From: Desmospora activa DSM 45169
GTDB lineage: Bacteria > Bacillota > Bacilli > Thermoactinomycetales > DSM-45169
Length of the DNA stretch: 64,000 nucleotides
Assembly (NCBI RefSeq): GCF_003046315.1
Contig: NZ_PZZP01000002.1
Location: 124,001 to 188,000, forward strand
Direction: 5' to 3'
The translations under genes were made by a program, and so were the position numbers. Below the pieces are notes generated by a model that made no database searches, had not been told where the DNA came from, and saw only the letters and a list, made by a program, of their open reading frames with translations. This document shows, piece after piece, positions 25,297 to 33,642 of the stretch (its first letter is position 1; every line of letters starts with the position of its first letter).

Positions 25297-26043
25297 ATGA
25301 ACCTTGAAAAAAAAGTTGCCGTCATCACAGGTGCGAGCAGAGGAATTGGCAGATCTATCGCTTTAAATTTAGCCAAGCAAGGTGTTCGATTGGTTGTCAA
25401 TGGAACAAACGTAACACGATTAAACGAACTAGCGGAAGAAATCCATCACGAGGGCCAATCTTGCGTTGTCGTTGCAGGAGATGCCAGTCATGCAGAAACA
25501 GCGGCTGATTTGGTGCAAGCCGCTACCAAACACTATGGGAGCATTGACATCCTTGTCAATAATGCCGGTATTAACCTGCGGCGATCCACGCTTGAAACCG
25601 AGCTGCAAGAGTGGAAAAAAGTGCTTGATATAAACGTAACAAGCGCGTTTTTGTTGTGTAAAGCGGTTCTTCCTGTCATGATGAAGCAGCGAAAGGGAAA
25701 AATTATCAATATCAGCTCAACCACAGCAAAAACTCCCCATAAAAACGCTTCCCCGGCTTATGGGGTTTCCAAAGCAGGACTCAATTATTTAACGATGCAT
25801 CTTGCCCAAGAGATGGCTGAGCATAATATCCATGTAAACGCGGTTTGTCCTGGACCAATCGAAACCGATATGAGTAAGCAGTGGAGCGAACCGTATCGCG
25901 CTGCGGTCATTGATAAAATTCCGCTTAAACGAATTGGAAAATCGGAGAATGTCGCTGACCTTGTCTCCTTTTTGGCTTCTGACTTATCGGATTTTATCAC
26001 TGGACAAACCATTCATATCAATGGCGGTTCTTATATGAATTAA
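25297..26043 (+). CDS. Short-chain dehydrogenase/reductase (SDR)
   Basis: A classical FabG-like SDR of 248 residues: TGASRGIG (11-18), NNAG (88-91), catalytic serine near S140, Y155 and K159 (YGVSK), and the C-terminal GQTIHINGGSYMN. The cofactor may be NADPH (basic R31 after the second strand, NGTN motif). In this operon it probably oxidises or reduces an acid-sugar intermediate; the family alone does not give the substrate. AAGGAGG precedes ATG 25297 by 5 nt; a longer frame starting at 25192 would run through the inverted repeat. Confidence 0.88.
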   Translation: MNLEKKVAVITGASRGIGRSIALNLAKQGVRLVVNGTNVTRLNELAEEIHHEGQSCVVVAGDASHAETAADLVQAATKHYGSIDILVNNAGINLRRSTLETELQEWKKVLDINVTSAFLLCKAVLPVMMKQRKGKIINISSTTAKTPHKNASPAYGVSKAGLNYLTMHLAQEMAEHNIHVNAVCPGPIETDMSKQWSEPYRAAVIDKIPLKRIGKSENVADLVSFLASDLSDFITGQTIHINGGSYMN

Positions 26044-26053
26044 CAAGTGTGAT

Positions 26054-26099
26054 AAAAAGCAGCCACAAAGCCATACATGACTTTGCGGCTGCTTTTATT
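26054..26099. terminator. Bidirectional terminator between convergent transcription units
   Basis: AAAAAGCAGCC.CAAAG / CTTTG.GGCTGCTTTT stem with A and T tracts on either side ends both the plus-strand operon and the minus-strand symporter operon. Confidence 0.85.
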
Positions 26100-26149
26100 T
26101 GAGATCGTGTCAAAAGCGATTCACACGCCCACCAGTCAGCTTGACTTGT

Positions 26150-27307
26150 TTATTCTTGCCCTACCCAGTCTTCTGTCACGCGAACATATTTGATGGCTTG
26201 CCGATAGTATGTAAAGGCAATATGAATGTAGTCATCCGCTGTCTGTTTAATCGACGGATAGGAGAATTCCCGATTCAACTTATCCTTTGAATTGTTCGTC
26301 ATGGCATATCCGTCTCCCACTTCGAGGTTTCTTTTTATGGGCCAAGTCACCCCGTTATCCTTTGAAATGGCGATGGTCATTGGAGCTCGCGGCGCTCCCC
26401 AGAAAGCCTCCCTCGCTTCTGTATCCACTCTTGTTTGGATATCTTCATCCTCGATATCATCATAGAGTGAAGTCCTTCTTTCCGTGATATTTTCTGCATT
26501 CCGATGATTATATACTAACGCCAGATGGCCATTATTTAGTTTTGTTACTTGTATCGACGAATTATTGTTCGGCAGCTCTGTTTGCGTTGGCTCGGTCCAG
26601 GATTGTCCGTTATCATCGGAGCGGCTTACATAAATAGAATCTGCCCACCGACTGCGATAGAAAGCAATCAGAGAGCCGTCCCCCAGTTTTTCAATGTTCA
26701 TATGGACACAACCGGTACTGTTCGGTATCGGTACCTGCTCCCAAGTTCGCCCTTGATCATGTGAGATTTTAACGGCACTGGTATCACGGTTTCCGGTCCA
26801 CTTTACACCAGGGATGGTCACACAATAGAAAACCGGCAGTAGCCAATCTCCATTATCTAATACAACGATCGGTTGACGGATAAATGTTCCAGGTTGGTCA
26901 AATAAGGTGTCAATCTCACTCCACGAATACCCATGATCCCTGGAGATTCGATATCTCACAATCGCTGTATCTTGATTGCCCGATTTTTGAGCAGTGTACA
27001 TGAGCCATAACTCGTTGTTAGGTGCTTGAAAAAGAACAGGATTCTGTTCTGAACGCGTTGGGTCATTGGAAAGCTTGATGGATGGACTCCACTGATCGGA
27101 ACCTTTTTTCAACCGAGACATATAAATCGAGATATCGGGTATGCCCTCTTGTGTTCCACCAAACCAAACACACAGCAGATCCCCATTATTCAACGGTAGT
27201 AGGTTTGCCGCATGATTTTGGATACAGTCGGTCGGTAAAAAAGCGTCGATACGGCCTTCCTCTGCTTTCAACAGTCCATTGGCTATGATTTCGTTGCTTG
27301 AATTCAT
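26150..27307 (-). CDS. Cytosolic BNR/sialidase-like six-bladed propeller protein
   Basis: About 385 residues with four Asp-box motifs (S-x-D-x-G-x-x-W type: SRDHGYSW, SHDQGRTW, SDDNGQSW, SKDNGVTW) and the FRIP-like GTFIRQP segment, pointing to the BNR_2 sialidase superfamily. There is no signal peptide or transmembrane segment, so unlike exo-sialidases it should be intracellular. Coupled to an SSS symporter and convergent to the aldolase operon, it may hydrolyse, epimerise or rearrange the imported acid sugar; this is inference. ATG 27307 has AGGAG upstream; an alternative ATG at 27328 overlaps the symporter stop. Confidence 0.8.
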   Translation of the reverse strand: MNSSNEIIANGLLKAEEGRIDAFLPTDCIQNHAANLLPLNNGDLLCVWFGGTQEGIPDISIYMSRLKKGSDQWSPSIKLSNDPTRSEQNPVLFQAPNNELWLMYTAQKSGNQDTAIVRYRISRDHGYSWSEIDTLFDQPGTFIRQPIVVLDNGDWLLPVFYCVTIPGVKWTGNRDTSAVKISHDQGRTWEQVPIPNSTGCVHMNIEKLGDGSLIAFYRSRWADSIYVSRSDDNGQSWTEPTQTELPNNNSSIQVTKLNNGHLALVYNHRNAENITERRTSLYDDIEDEDIQTRVDTEAREAFWGAPRAPMTIAISKDNGVTWPIKRNLEVGDGYAMTNNSKDKLNREFSYPSIKQTADDYIHIAFTYYRQAIKYVRVTEDWVGQE

Positions 27308-27324
27308 CGATGAATCACTCCTGT

Positions 27325-28725
27325 TCATCCTTCTTTTGATTTTAAATGCGTCTTGTTATTCCCACTGATCAATTTGTCGATTACAAGTACGAGAAACGGT
27401 ACAACAATCGCAATATACATATTATCGATCCCAAATGGATCATCCAGCAGATACCAAGCACTCGTCATTACGCCAGAGGCGGTAAGCCCAATGGTCGCTC
27501 CACGGTTTGAGCTAAAATGAGGCAAGTAAAAGCCCATCGCTGCAACGACAGCAATCGATGTTCGCAGCGCTCTTGTAAAAAAGGATAAGGTCAGTAGTTC
27601 CGGAGCAAAGGCGACTCCGACTAGTGGCACTATTCCAACAACAATCGATACAACACGCGTCATTTTCAACCGTTGTTCTGGAGACGGCTTCGCTTTTGGA
27701 ACATAAAAGTCATCCACAATCAAAGTGGTTGTAGCCAGCGCCACTGTAGACACACCCACAAAGATAGAAGCAACGAGTGACGTCGCCACGATCGCGCTTA
27801 GAATCGGATTCATGTGCTGCATAAAAACTGGAAACGCATACAATGGATCAATCTCTGGATACAGATACCTTGCTGCCACTCCAATAACCCCAATCGCAAT
27901 CGCCAGCGGCAGACACAATAACGCCGCATATAGAGTGGATCGTTTTGCCTCTTTTGCACTCCGAGATGAGGTAATCGCTTGAATAATAAATTGAGTAGCA
28001 AAAATCGCCCCCATATTACCGATAAACCAAGCAAAAATTGTCCCTGCCCCAATCGTTCCATCCCATGTAAAGTAATGTTCAGGTAAAGCAGCCACCATCG
28101 GATCGAATCCACCAGCAAGATGCAGTGCGACACCTACTGTAATCATAATTCCTGCATACTTCACAGCAGAGTGTAAGATGGTTACCCATGCAACCCCTTT
28201 CATTCCACCGAATGTAAAGTAGAATGTACTAACAATAGCGATAATAATGGCCGATGTCATCAAAGGCATACCCAATATGGAGACGATAGCTGCGGAGCCA
28301 CTCAAATAATTACCGAGGTTCACTAAGAGTAACGCAACAATCATGATCAGCGAAACAACCACTTTGGTCGATTTCCCATATTTTTCAGCGATAATGCCGG
28401 ATATCGTATATTGCCCGGTCTTATAAAACTTATCGACCAGAAAAAAGGTAAAGATAAAAAAGGCAGCAGCAACAGTGACAACCGACCACGAAGCCGAAAT
28501 CCCATTAATAAAGGCTGACTCAGCGGTCCCTATTGTTGATTTTGTACCGATAAACTCCGACATCATGAGAATACCCACAACGATAGCAGGCAATGATTTA
28601 GCGGCATTATTGAACTCCGCATTTGATTTACTCCGTAACCTTATGGTTAGCCAAGTAGTAAAAAGTATATAGATAACAATAACGGCCAATATAAAGGTAA
28701 TGGTACCAGGACTCAATAAATCCAT
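27325..28725 (-). CDS. Sodium:solute symporter (SSS family)
   Basis: A 466-residue polytopic membrane protein with about 13 hydrophobic segments and the SSS pattern, including MSEFIGTKSTIGTAE near the N-terminus and GNYLSGSAAIVSILG. Members take up sialic acids, proline, pantothenate and sugars with Na+. AGGAGG lies 7 nt before the ATG. Directly followed by the BNR protein gene, with the stop and its upstream ATG overlapping, so the two are translationally close. The upstream cre site implies carbon-catabolite control. Substrate presumably the acid sugar degraded by the convergent operon. Confidence 0.88.
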   Translation of the reverse strand: MDLLSPGTITFILAVIVIYILFTTWLTIRLRSKSNAEFNNAAKSLPAIVVGILMMSEFIGTKSTIGTAESAFINGISASWSVVTVAAAFFIFTFFLVDKFYKTGQYTISGIIAEKYGKSTKVVVSLIMIVALLLVNLGNYLSGSAAIVSILGMPLMTSAIIIAIVSTFYFTFGGMKGVAWVTILHSAVKYAGIMITVGVALHLAGGFDPMVAALPEHYFTWDGTIGAGTIFAWFIGNMGAIFATQFIIQAITSSRSAKEAKRSTLYAALLCLPLAIAIGVIGVAARYLYPEIDPLYAFPVFMQHMNPILSAIVATSLVASIFVGVSTVALATTTLIVDDFYVPKAKPSPEQRLKMTRVVSIVVGIVPLVGVAFAPELLTLSFFTRALRTSIAVVAAMGFYLPHFSSNRGATIGLTASGVMTSAWYLLDDPFGIDNMYIAIVVPFLVLVIDKLISGNNKTHLKSKEG

Positions 28726-28844
28726 GTTTTAACCTCCTAAATTCATATAAGTAGTATCTATCAACCTGATTGATAACAATCGGTCACACTTGCAACATCC
28801 TATATGTAAAGAGAGAATTTCGATTGTAACCAACTCTCTTATAG

Positions 28845-28860
28845 TTGTAAGCGCAATCAA
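28845..28860. promoter_or_regulatory. cre site (CcpA) upstream of the symporter operon
   Basis: TTGTAAGCGCAATCAA matches the extended cre consensus WTGNAANCGNWNNCW fully and is centred on GCGC, 120 bp before the symporter start. Confidence 0.65.
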
Positions 28861-28989
28861 AATTGATACAGCTAATGTAATATCGTTTCATTTTGAAACA
28901 CATTCAATGAATAAAGCGCTATCATATGCTCATTATAAATCTTCCACGCTATAAATAGCAACACTTTTGTTGTATTCCCGTAGTGATTC

Positions 28990-29125
28990 CTCACCTTAAG
29001 AGCCTAGGCAGTGGGCCGCTATTCATAACTTCCAATGAACCTCCCCCACCTGCGGGTGGCAAAAGCCATCCCTTGTCTGACACGCCATTCCTCTCACCGC
29101 TTATAGAAGCGGGAGACTTCTTACG
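28990..29125 (-). mobile_element. Possible IS200/IS605 (TnpB) end or omega-RNA remnant
   Basis: Two small hairpins, CCGCTT-ATAG-AAGCGG (29098-29113) and CCCACC-TGC-GGGTGG (29048-29062), lie in otherwise gene-free DNA. Read on the minus strand, the context (CTCCCGCTTC, then AAGCGGTGAGAG) resembles the GC-rich hairpin at the right end of IS605-family elements, where the guide RNA also ends. No tnpB or tnpA frame is nearby, so at most a remnant. The rest of the 28726-29196 gap holds the cre site and a terminator. The resemblance is from memory only. Confidence 0.3.
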
Positions 29126-29134
29126 CAATAGGTT

Positions 29135-29179
29135 AAAAAAGAGGCGAAACCACTTCAACAGTGGCTTCGCCTCTTTTTT
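29135..29179 (-). terminator. Terminator of the yxe-like operon
   Basis: AAAAAAGAGGCGAA.CCAC / GTGG.TTCGCCTCTTTTTT stem with a 7-nt loop, 18 bases past the yxeQ-like stop on the minus strand. Confidence 0.85.
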
Positions 29180-29196
29180 AAATGCGTACAACTCTA

Positions 29197-30579
29197 TTAC
29201 AAGCGCGAGGTGATCGATAATAAGAAGAGTAACTGCTGCAAATCTTCTTTTCCTTTTAAAGCGGATACCGTTCCTATAATCCGTTCCGCTCGATCCGGTT
29301 CACCTGCTAAGGCATGCTCCAATTTCTGCCGTAGCTCCTCTGAAGATAACGGCTGACCCGGTGCACCCTTGGGCCGGTCGATGCGCTCACAATAAGTGGT
29401 ACCGTCAGTCGTCGTAACCGCTACAATTGTAAAGCGGCCTTTGGGTACGGCATGGGGTACCGGGGATAGTTTGGCATCATAGCTTCTGTGAATACGGGGC
29501 AAAAATCGCTTTATCTCTTCTGCAAGCGGGGCTTTCGTAAAGTTATCCAAGGATAAGGGATAACCGTTTAAGGCCAGTGCCACCACATATTCAACACTAA
29601 ACCGGCCTTCCTCCCCCGTTTGCGGCTCTCGTTCAACCAAAGCTGCATCTCCATCAGGAGGAAAAATAATCTCCACTTTCTCAATATCCTGTGGGGAAAG
29701 TTTGTTTTTCTCCCGCAATCGGACCGCTGCATCTGCGGCATGATAGGCAGCTGAGCAAAAGGGATACCGTTTAAACCAAAGGCCGGGTGTCACGATTTTC
29801 CACGGCTCTCCCCAGCCCTCCACCAATAACCGCTTCGCTCGATCCTGATCGCCATCTCCATATAAGCCAAAAAAACCCAACTGACCATCCAGCGCTTGCC
29901 GGGTTCCAGCAAAGCCTTCTTCCGCCAGCTTCAGAGACAAAAGCGCCGCATGGGCAGCTAAACCGGGATGCAACGGTTTCATCTCTGAACCGAATTGGAT
30001 GCGTAATCCACTCGCTTGCGTCGCTGCAAATCCGATCACTTTTTCCATCGCCGCTTGTGAAAAACGCTTCAGATAAGCAGCCGCAACCGCTGCCGCAATC
30101 CCCCCCAGCGTCGCCGTATTGTGCCACCCTTTTACATAGTGGTCAGGGCCAATCGCTTGCCCCAGTCTAGCCATCGTCTCCACGCCGATCACATAGGCGG
30201 CCAAAAATCGCTCTCCACTCGGTTTTTCTGTCGCCGCCACCGAAATCAGTGCAGGCAAAATCACAGTGCTGGGATGACCGCGCACATCGGAGTGAACATC
30301 ATCATAGTCGAGAGCATGTCCGATCAAGCCGTTTAGTAGAGACGCTTGCAAAAAACTTACCTTTTCCCCCTGCCCGATGACAGGGACCTGTGCATGTCCA
30401 CCTTCCGCTTTTACCACTCTCCACAGTTTGGCGATTGCTTCCTCATCACGAGCCGCAAAGCTGGAAGCGAGAAAATCGATCACCCCTAAGCGAGCGGCAG
30501 CAAACGCCTCCGCGCTTTCCTCAGGGTGCGAGGAAAGCGCCAGACGGGCCAATTCTCTAGTCAGCATTGATTCGTTCAT
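29197..30579 (-). CDS. yxeQ: MmgE/PrpD family protein (YxeQ-like)
   Basis: A 460-residue member of the MmgE/PrpD fold (2-methylcitrate dehydratase, cis-aconitate decarboxylase superfamily), with GHALDYDD (87-94), RGHPST and KGWHNTAT motifs. In B. subtilis yxeQ is the last gene of the yxeKLMNOPQ operon for S-(2-succino)cysteine disposal; its exact reaction is not established to my knowledge. The ATG overlaps the ATPase stop as ATGA, indicating translational coupling. It follows the ATPase directly, where B. subtilis has yxeP between them. Confidence 0.82.
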   Translation of the reverse strand: MNESMLTRELARLALSSHPEESAEAFAAARLGVIDFLASSFAARDEEAIAKLWRVVKAEGGHAQVPVIGQGEKVSFLQASLLNGLIGHALDYDDVHSDVRGHPSTVILPALISVAATEKPSGERFLAAYVIGVETMARLGQAIGPDHYVKGWHNTATLGGIAAAVAAAYLKRFSQAAMEKVIGFAATQASGLRIQFGSEMKPLHPGLAAHAALLSLKLAEEGFAGTRQALDGQLGFFGLYGDGDQDRAKRLLVEGWGEPWKIVTPGLWFKRYPFCSAAYHAADAAVRLREKNKLSPQDIEKVEIIFPPDGDAALVEREPQTGEEGRFSVEYVVALALNGYPLSLDNFTKAPLAEEIKRFLPRIHRSYDAKLSPVPHAVPKGRFTIVAVTTTDGTTYCERIDRPKGAPGQPLSSEELRQKLEHALAGEPDRAERIIGTVSALKGKEDLQQLLFLLSITSRL

Positions 30580-31334
30580 ATTTCATACTCCGGTGCAGTG
30601 GGAGAACCAATTTGTTGCAAAAATTGCTTGGTTCGCGGATTTTGCGGCTGATCGATCAACGCATGCGGAGGTCCTTCTTCCACGATTTTACCGTCCGCCA
30701 TAAAGATGACATAATCGGCCACTTCCCGGGCAAATGCGATTTCATGGGTTACAATCACCATCGTCGTCTGTTTTTCCGCAATCGACTTGATCACCCGCAA
30801 CACTTCCGAAACCCGTTCGGGATCGAGGGCCGATGTCGGTTCATCCAACAGGATCGCATGGGGATCAACCGCCAGCGCCCGGGCAATACCCACCCGCTGT
30901 TGCTCTCCACCTGACAAGGTGATGGGATAGTTGTCCGCCTTGGGGGCGAGACCAACCTGTTCCAACAACGAACGGCCGATTGTTTCGGCTTCGCTCGCTG
31001 TCATCTTTTTCGTTACCAGTAATGACTCGGTCACATTTTGTAAGGCGGTTTTATTTTTAAACAGGTTATAGTTTTGGAATACCATCGCCGTCTGCTGACG
31101 GAGGAGATGGGCTTCTTTGCGGGTGTATTGCTGCGCATCCAGGGTGGCGTCACCGATTTCGATGAGACCGCCGTCCGGTTTTTCCAATAGATTGAGGCAG
31201 CGCAACAGTGTCGATTTTCCCGAACCGGATGGCCCGATAATCGCCACTACTTGTCCACGCCCCACCTCAAAGCTGATACCGTCCAATACGACGAGATCGT
31301 TAAATCGCTTTTGCAAATCCGTTACCTTAATCAT
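30576..31334 (-). CDS. yxeO: Amino-acid ABC transporter ATPase (YxeO-like)
   Basis: A polar-amino-acid ABC ATPase of 252 residues: Walker A GPSGSGKS (34-41), Q-loop FQNYNLFKN, signature [15 protein letters not shown], Walker [15 protein letters not shown] and H-loop TH. It energises the adjacent permease and binding protein. ATG 31334 has TAGGAG upstream; the frame can be extended to 31451 but would then overlap the permease gene and lacks homologous sequence. It lies 10 nt after the permease stop and overlaps yxeQ by 4 bp. Confidence 0.9.
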   Translation of the reverse strand: MIKVTDLQKRFNDLVVLDGISFEVGRGQVVAIIGPSGSGKSTLLRCLNLLEKPDGGLIEIGDATLDAQQYTRKEAHLLRQQTAMVFQNYNLFKNKTALQNVTESLLVTKKMTASEAETIGRSLLEQVGLAPKADNYPITLSGGEQQRVGIARALAVDPHAILLDEPTSALDPERVSEVLRVIKSIAEKQTTMVIVTHEIAFAREVADYVIFMADGKIVEEGPPHALIDQPQNPRTKQFLQQIGSPTAPEYEI

Positions 31335-31344
31335 CGGTACGCTC

Positions 31345-32016
31345 CTATTTCTCATAGGGTTTGCTGATTTTTCGCTCCAGCCATTCCTGCAAAATGCTGT
31401 ACACAATCGTAACCGCCCAATATACAATCGCCACCGCCAAATAGGTTTCAAAGAAACGTAGCGACTCAGAAGCCATCATTTTCCCTTGGGCAAACAGTTC
31501 TGCCACGCCGAGGGTAAAGGCCAGCGACGTTTCTTTGATCAGTTGGATAAATTGATTGCCCGTACCGGGTAGGGCGATCCGCGTCGCCTGCGGCAAGATG
31601 ATGCGACGGTACGCTTGCACGCGTGTCATTCCGACGGACAGGCACGCCTCCAATTGCCCTTTATCCACCGAATTTAACGCGGCGCGGAAAATTTCCGCCA
31701 GATAAGCGGATTGTTTGAGACTTAAACCGATGATGGCCGCCGTTAGCGCATCCATGGTACTAAATGAAGGAAACAGCTGCGGCAATCCATAATAGATTAA
31801 AAATAACTGCACCAATGTGGGTGTGCCGCGAAAAAAAGAGAGGTAAACATTGGCCAACGGATAAATGACCGGAAGTCGATTCTGGGTGATCAGCGCCATC
31901 AATAAACCGACGACAACGGCAATCACCATGGAAACGACCGCCATCAACAAGGTTAGCGGAAGGTACTTAATTAGCGTAGGGAAAACATCCAACATATACT
32001 GCACATCAAAGTTCAT
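31345..32016 (-). CDS. yxeN: Amino-acid ABC transporter permease (YxeN-like)
   Basis: A 223-residue HisM/GlnP-type permease with five hydrophobic helices, the N-terminal loop FFRGTPTLVQLFLIYYGLP and the ATPase-contact EAA loop (EACLSVGMTRVQAYRRIILPQA). It imports a polar amino acid, most likely a sulphur-containing or succinylated cysteine given the operon. The ribosome binding site is weak (GGCGGTG). It lies between the binding protein (25 nt) and the ATPase (10 nt). Confidence 0.9.
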   Translation of the reverse strand: MNFDVQYMLDVFPTLIKYLPLTLLMAVVSMVIAVVVGLLMALITQNRLPVIYPLANVYLSFFRGTPTLVQLFLIYYGLPQLFPSFSTMDALTAAIIGLSLKQSAYLAEIFRAALNSVDKGQLEACLSVGMTRVQAYRRIILPQATRIALPGTGNQFIQLIKETSLAFTLGVAELFAQGKMMASESLRFFETYLAVAIVYWAVTIVYSILQEWLERKISKPYEK

Positions 32017-32041
32017 TTTGGCTTGTACACCGCCTATATGC

Positions 32042-32830
32042 TCATTCCTCTTCTTTTTTGACCGTTACATCGTCTTTAAAGTATTTTTCTGACAAGGTTT
32101 GTAGTGTTCCGTCCTCACGCAGTTCGGCTAACGCTTGATCTACCTTTTCTCTCATTTCGTCATGCGCTTCATCTTTTTTAAAGGGCAACGCAACTTCTTC
32201 ATAGACAAAGGGGTCGCCAGCCAGTCGCAACGGAAGTTCACTTTTTTCAATCTGTGCGATCAATACGCTGCGTGCATTTACATAGGCATCCACCCGTCCG
32301 TAAGCCACATCGTTTAACGTACCTTCCTGTGTTTCATAGGTACGGATTTTGATCTTCTTATCGGGATCTTGTTTTTCCAAGTTCTTGGCGTGATTGGATC
32401 CCAACACCGCCGCCACTGTCTTTCCTGCTAGATCATCGACGGAGTTGATCGTTTTGTTGTCCTCTTTGACCACAATCTGGGAACCAGCATAGGCGTAAGG
32501 ATCGGTGAAATTGTACTTCTCTTTTCGTTCCTCTGTAACCGCCACTTGATTGGCGATCGTATCTAGCTTGCCCGCTTCTAGTTGCCCCATCAAGCCGCTA
32601 AACTCGGTCAACTGCCATTCCAACTCATAACCGAGCTTATCCGCAACGGCTTCCATCACTTCCACATCAAACCCCTTTAACTCCTCGCCTTCTTTATAAG
32701 CGAAGGGGTAGCTCTGTCCTGTCGCTCCTACCCGCAACACTTTCTCGTCTCCAGATGCACTTTGACCGCACGCGGTCACCACCAATGCCATCACTGTCAA
32801 TAAACCGACCAACCAACCTTTTCTTCTCAC
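32042..32830 (-). CDS. yxeM: Amino-acid ABC transporter binding lipoprotein (YxeM/TcyA-like)
   Basis: A lipoprotein of 262 residues, lipobox VTAC (C21), followed by an SBP_bac_3 domain with LRVGATGQSYPFAYKEGEEL, GFDVEVMEAVA, DTIANQVAVTEERKEKYNFTDPY and the C-terminal EDGTLQTLSEKYF signature. The fold and motifs match cystine-type binding proteins (TcyA, YxeM). GTG start with AGGAGG 8 nt upstream. The leader before it (32831-32940) contains several hairpins. It would capture the substrate outside the membrane for YxeN and YxeO. Confidence 0.9.
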   Translation of the reverse strand: MRRKGWLVGLLTVMALVVTACGQSASGDEKVLRVGATGQSYPFAYKEGEELKGFDVEVMEAVADKLGYELEWQLTEFSGLMGQLEAGKLDTIANQVAVTEERKEKYNFTDPYAYAGSQIVVKEDNKTINSVDDLAGKTVAAVLGSNHAKNLEKQDPDKKIKIRTYETQEGTLNDVAYGRVDAYVNARSVLIAQIEKSELPLRLAGDPFVYEEVALPFKKDEAHDEMREKVDQALAELREDGTLQTLSEKYFKDDVTVKKEEE

Positions 32831-32850
32831 TGTCGTCTCCTCCTATGGTT

Positions 32851-32935
32851 AAAAATGACTCTCCACGCCTTTAGCTTCGAGGGTGGCTTTACCACTGAAC
32901 TCTCCCCTTGGTGGGGGAACTGAAAAATTTCGTGT
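32851..32935 (-). other. Structured leader before yxeM, possibly omega-RNA-like
   Basis: On the minus strand, a TTCCCC / GGGGAG hairpin and a GTGG-TAAAG-CCAC hairpin are followed by CTCGAAGCTAAAGGCGTGGAG. Elements of this look (a short CCAC hairpin, then GAAGC and GCGTGGAG) remind me of TnpB guide-RNA ends. No riboswitch class was recognised (no T-box, S-box or c-di-GMP core). Identity uncertain. Confidence 0.3.
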
Positions 32936-32940
32936 CCTAA

Positions 32941-33468
32941 TCATTTTCCACTTAACTCATGACCGGTCTGTAGCAAATCCGACCGCAAAACTTTGCGCAG
33001 ATATATCGTAATATGCCCTTTTCCTAGATCCTTTTCGCCGACGCGTTCATAGCCTCTGCGTTCATACATCCGGATTAGCCATGGATGCTTATCCGCCGTT
33101 CCCAGGGTTACCGCCGGTGCTTTCCATTCATCGCGTATTACCGTTGTTTCCACCCAGCTCAGCAACTTTGAACCGATTCCTTTTCCACCCAGTGTCGGAT
33201 CAACGGCAAACCACCAGATATGGGGTAAACCAAGAGGCCCCGGTTGCGGTCCCCAGGGCATGCGAATGGAAACCGTGGCGATGATGCGTCCGTTTTCTTC
33301 CATCACATAACAGACATTGTTGTGTATGTTTTGTTGAACGAGAGCGATGTCCGCCGTCGCTGCCGCAAAATTGATCCCCAACTTACGATTCGGTTCATAC
33401 GCCCCCAATGATAAAGCATGAAGTTCTTCCGCATCTTCCAATGTAGCCAATCGAAAGTGTTGTCCCAT
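32941..33468 (-). CDS. yxeL: GNAT N-acetyltransferase (YxeL-like)
   Basis: A 175-residue GNAT protein with the acetyl-CoA loop in DPTLGGKGIGSKLLSWVE and the C-terminal RMYERRGYERVGE segment. In B. subtilis YxeL N-acetylates S-(2-succino)cysteine before oxidation. ATG 33468 has GAGGTG at suitable spacing; an upstream TTG (33483) would overlap that site. It follows the monooxygenase gene by 174 nt, and precedes the transporter genes. Confidence 0.82.
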   Translation of the reverse strand: MGQHFRLATLEDAEELHALSLGAYEPNRKLGINFAAATADIALVQQNIHNNVCYVMEENGRIIATVSIRMPWGPQPGPLGLPHIWWFAVDPTLGGKGIGSKLLSWVETTVIRDEWKAPAVTLGTADKHPWLIRMYERRGYERVGEKDLGKGHITIYLRKVLRSDLLQTGHELSGK

Positions 33469-33642
33469 TGATCCGCACCTCAAACTTCCCCGATATAACC
33501 CATCATCATTTTATATAAGGGTAATAGTCGGAGTAAATTTCCGTTTTCACTCCGCACTCGCCAGCACCCGGCTCACCTTGATCACTTTGATCCTCGATCT
33601 TGCAATGCTTGGCTTGAGTCTCGCCTATCGTTGGTAGCAATT

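Noticed and set aside
32831-32940. S-box, T-box or c-di-GMP riboswitch before yxeM
   Set aside because: None of the core motifs (GATGAAGCCC, AGGGTGG, GCAAACC) is present; reported only as an unclassified structured leader.
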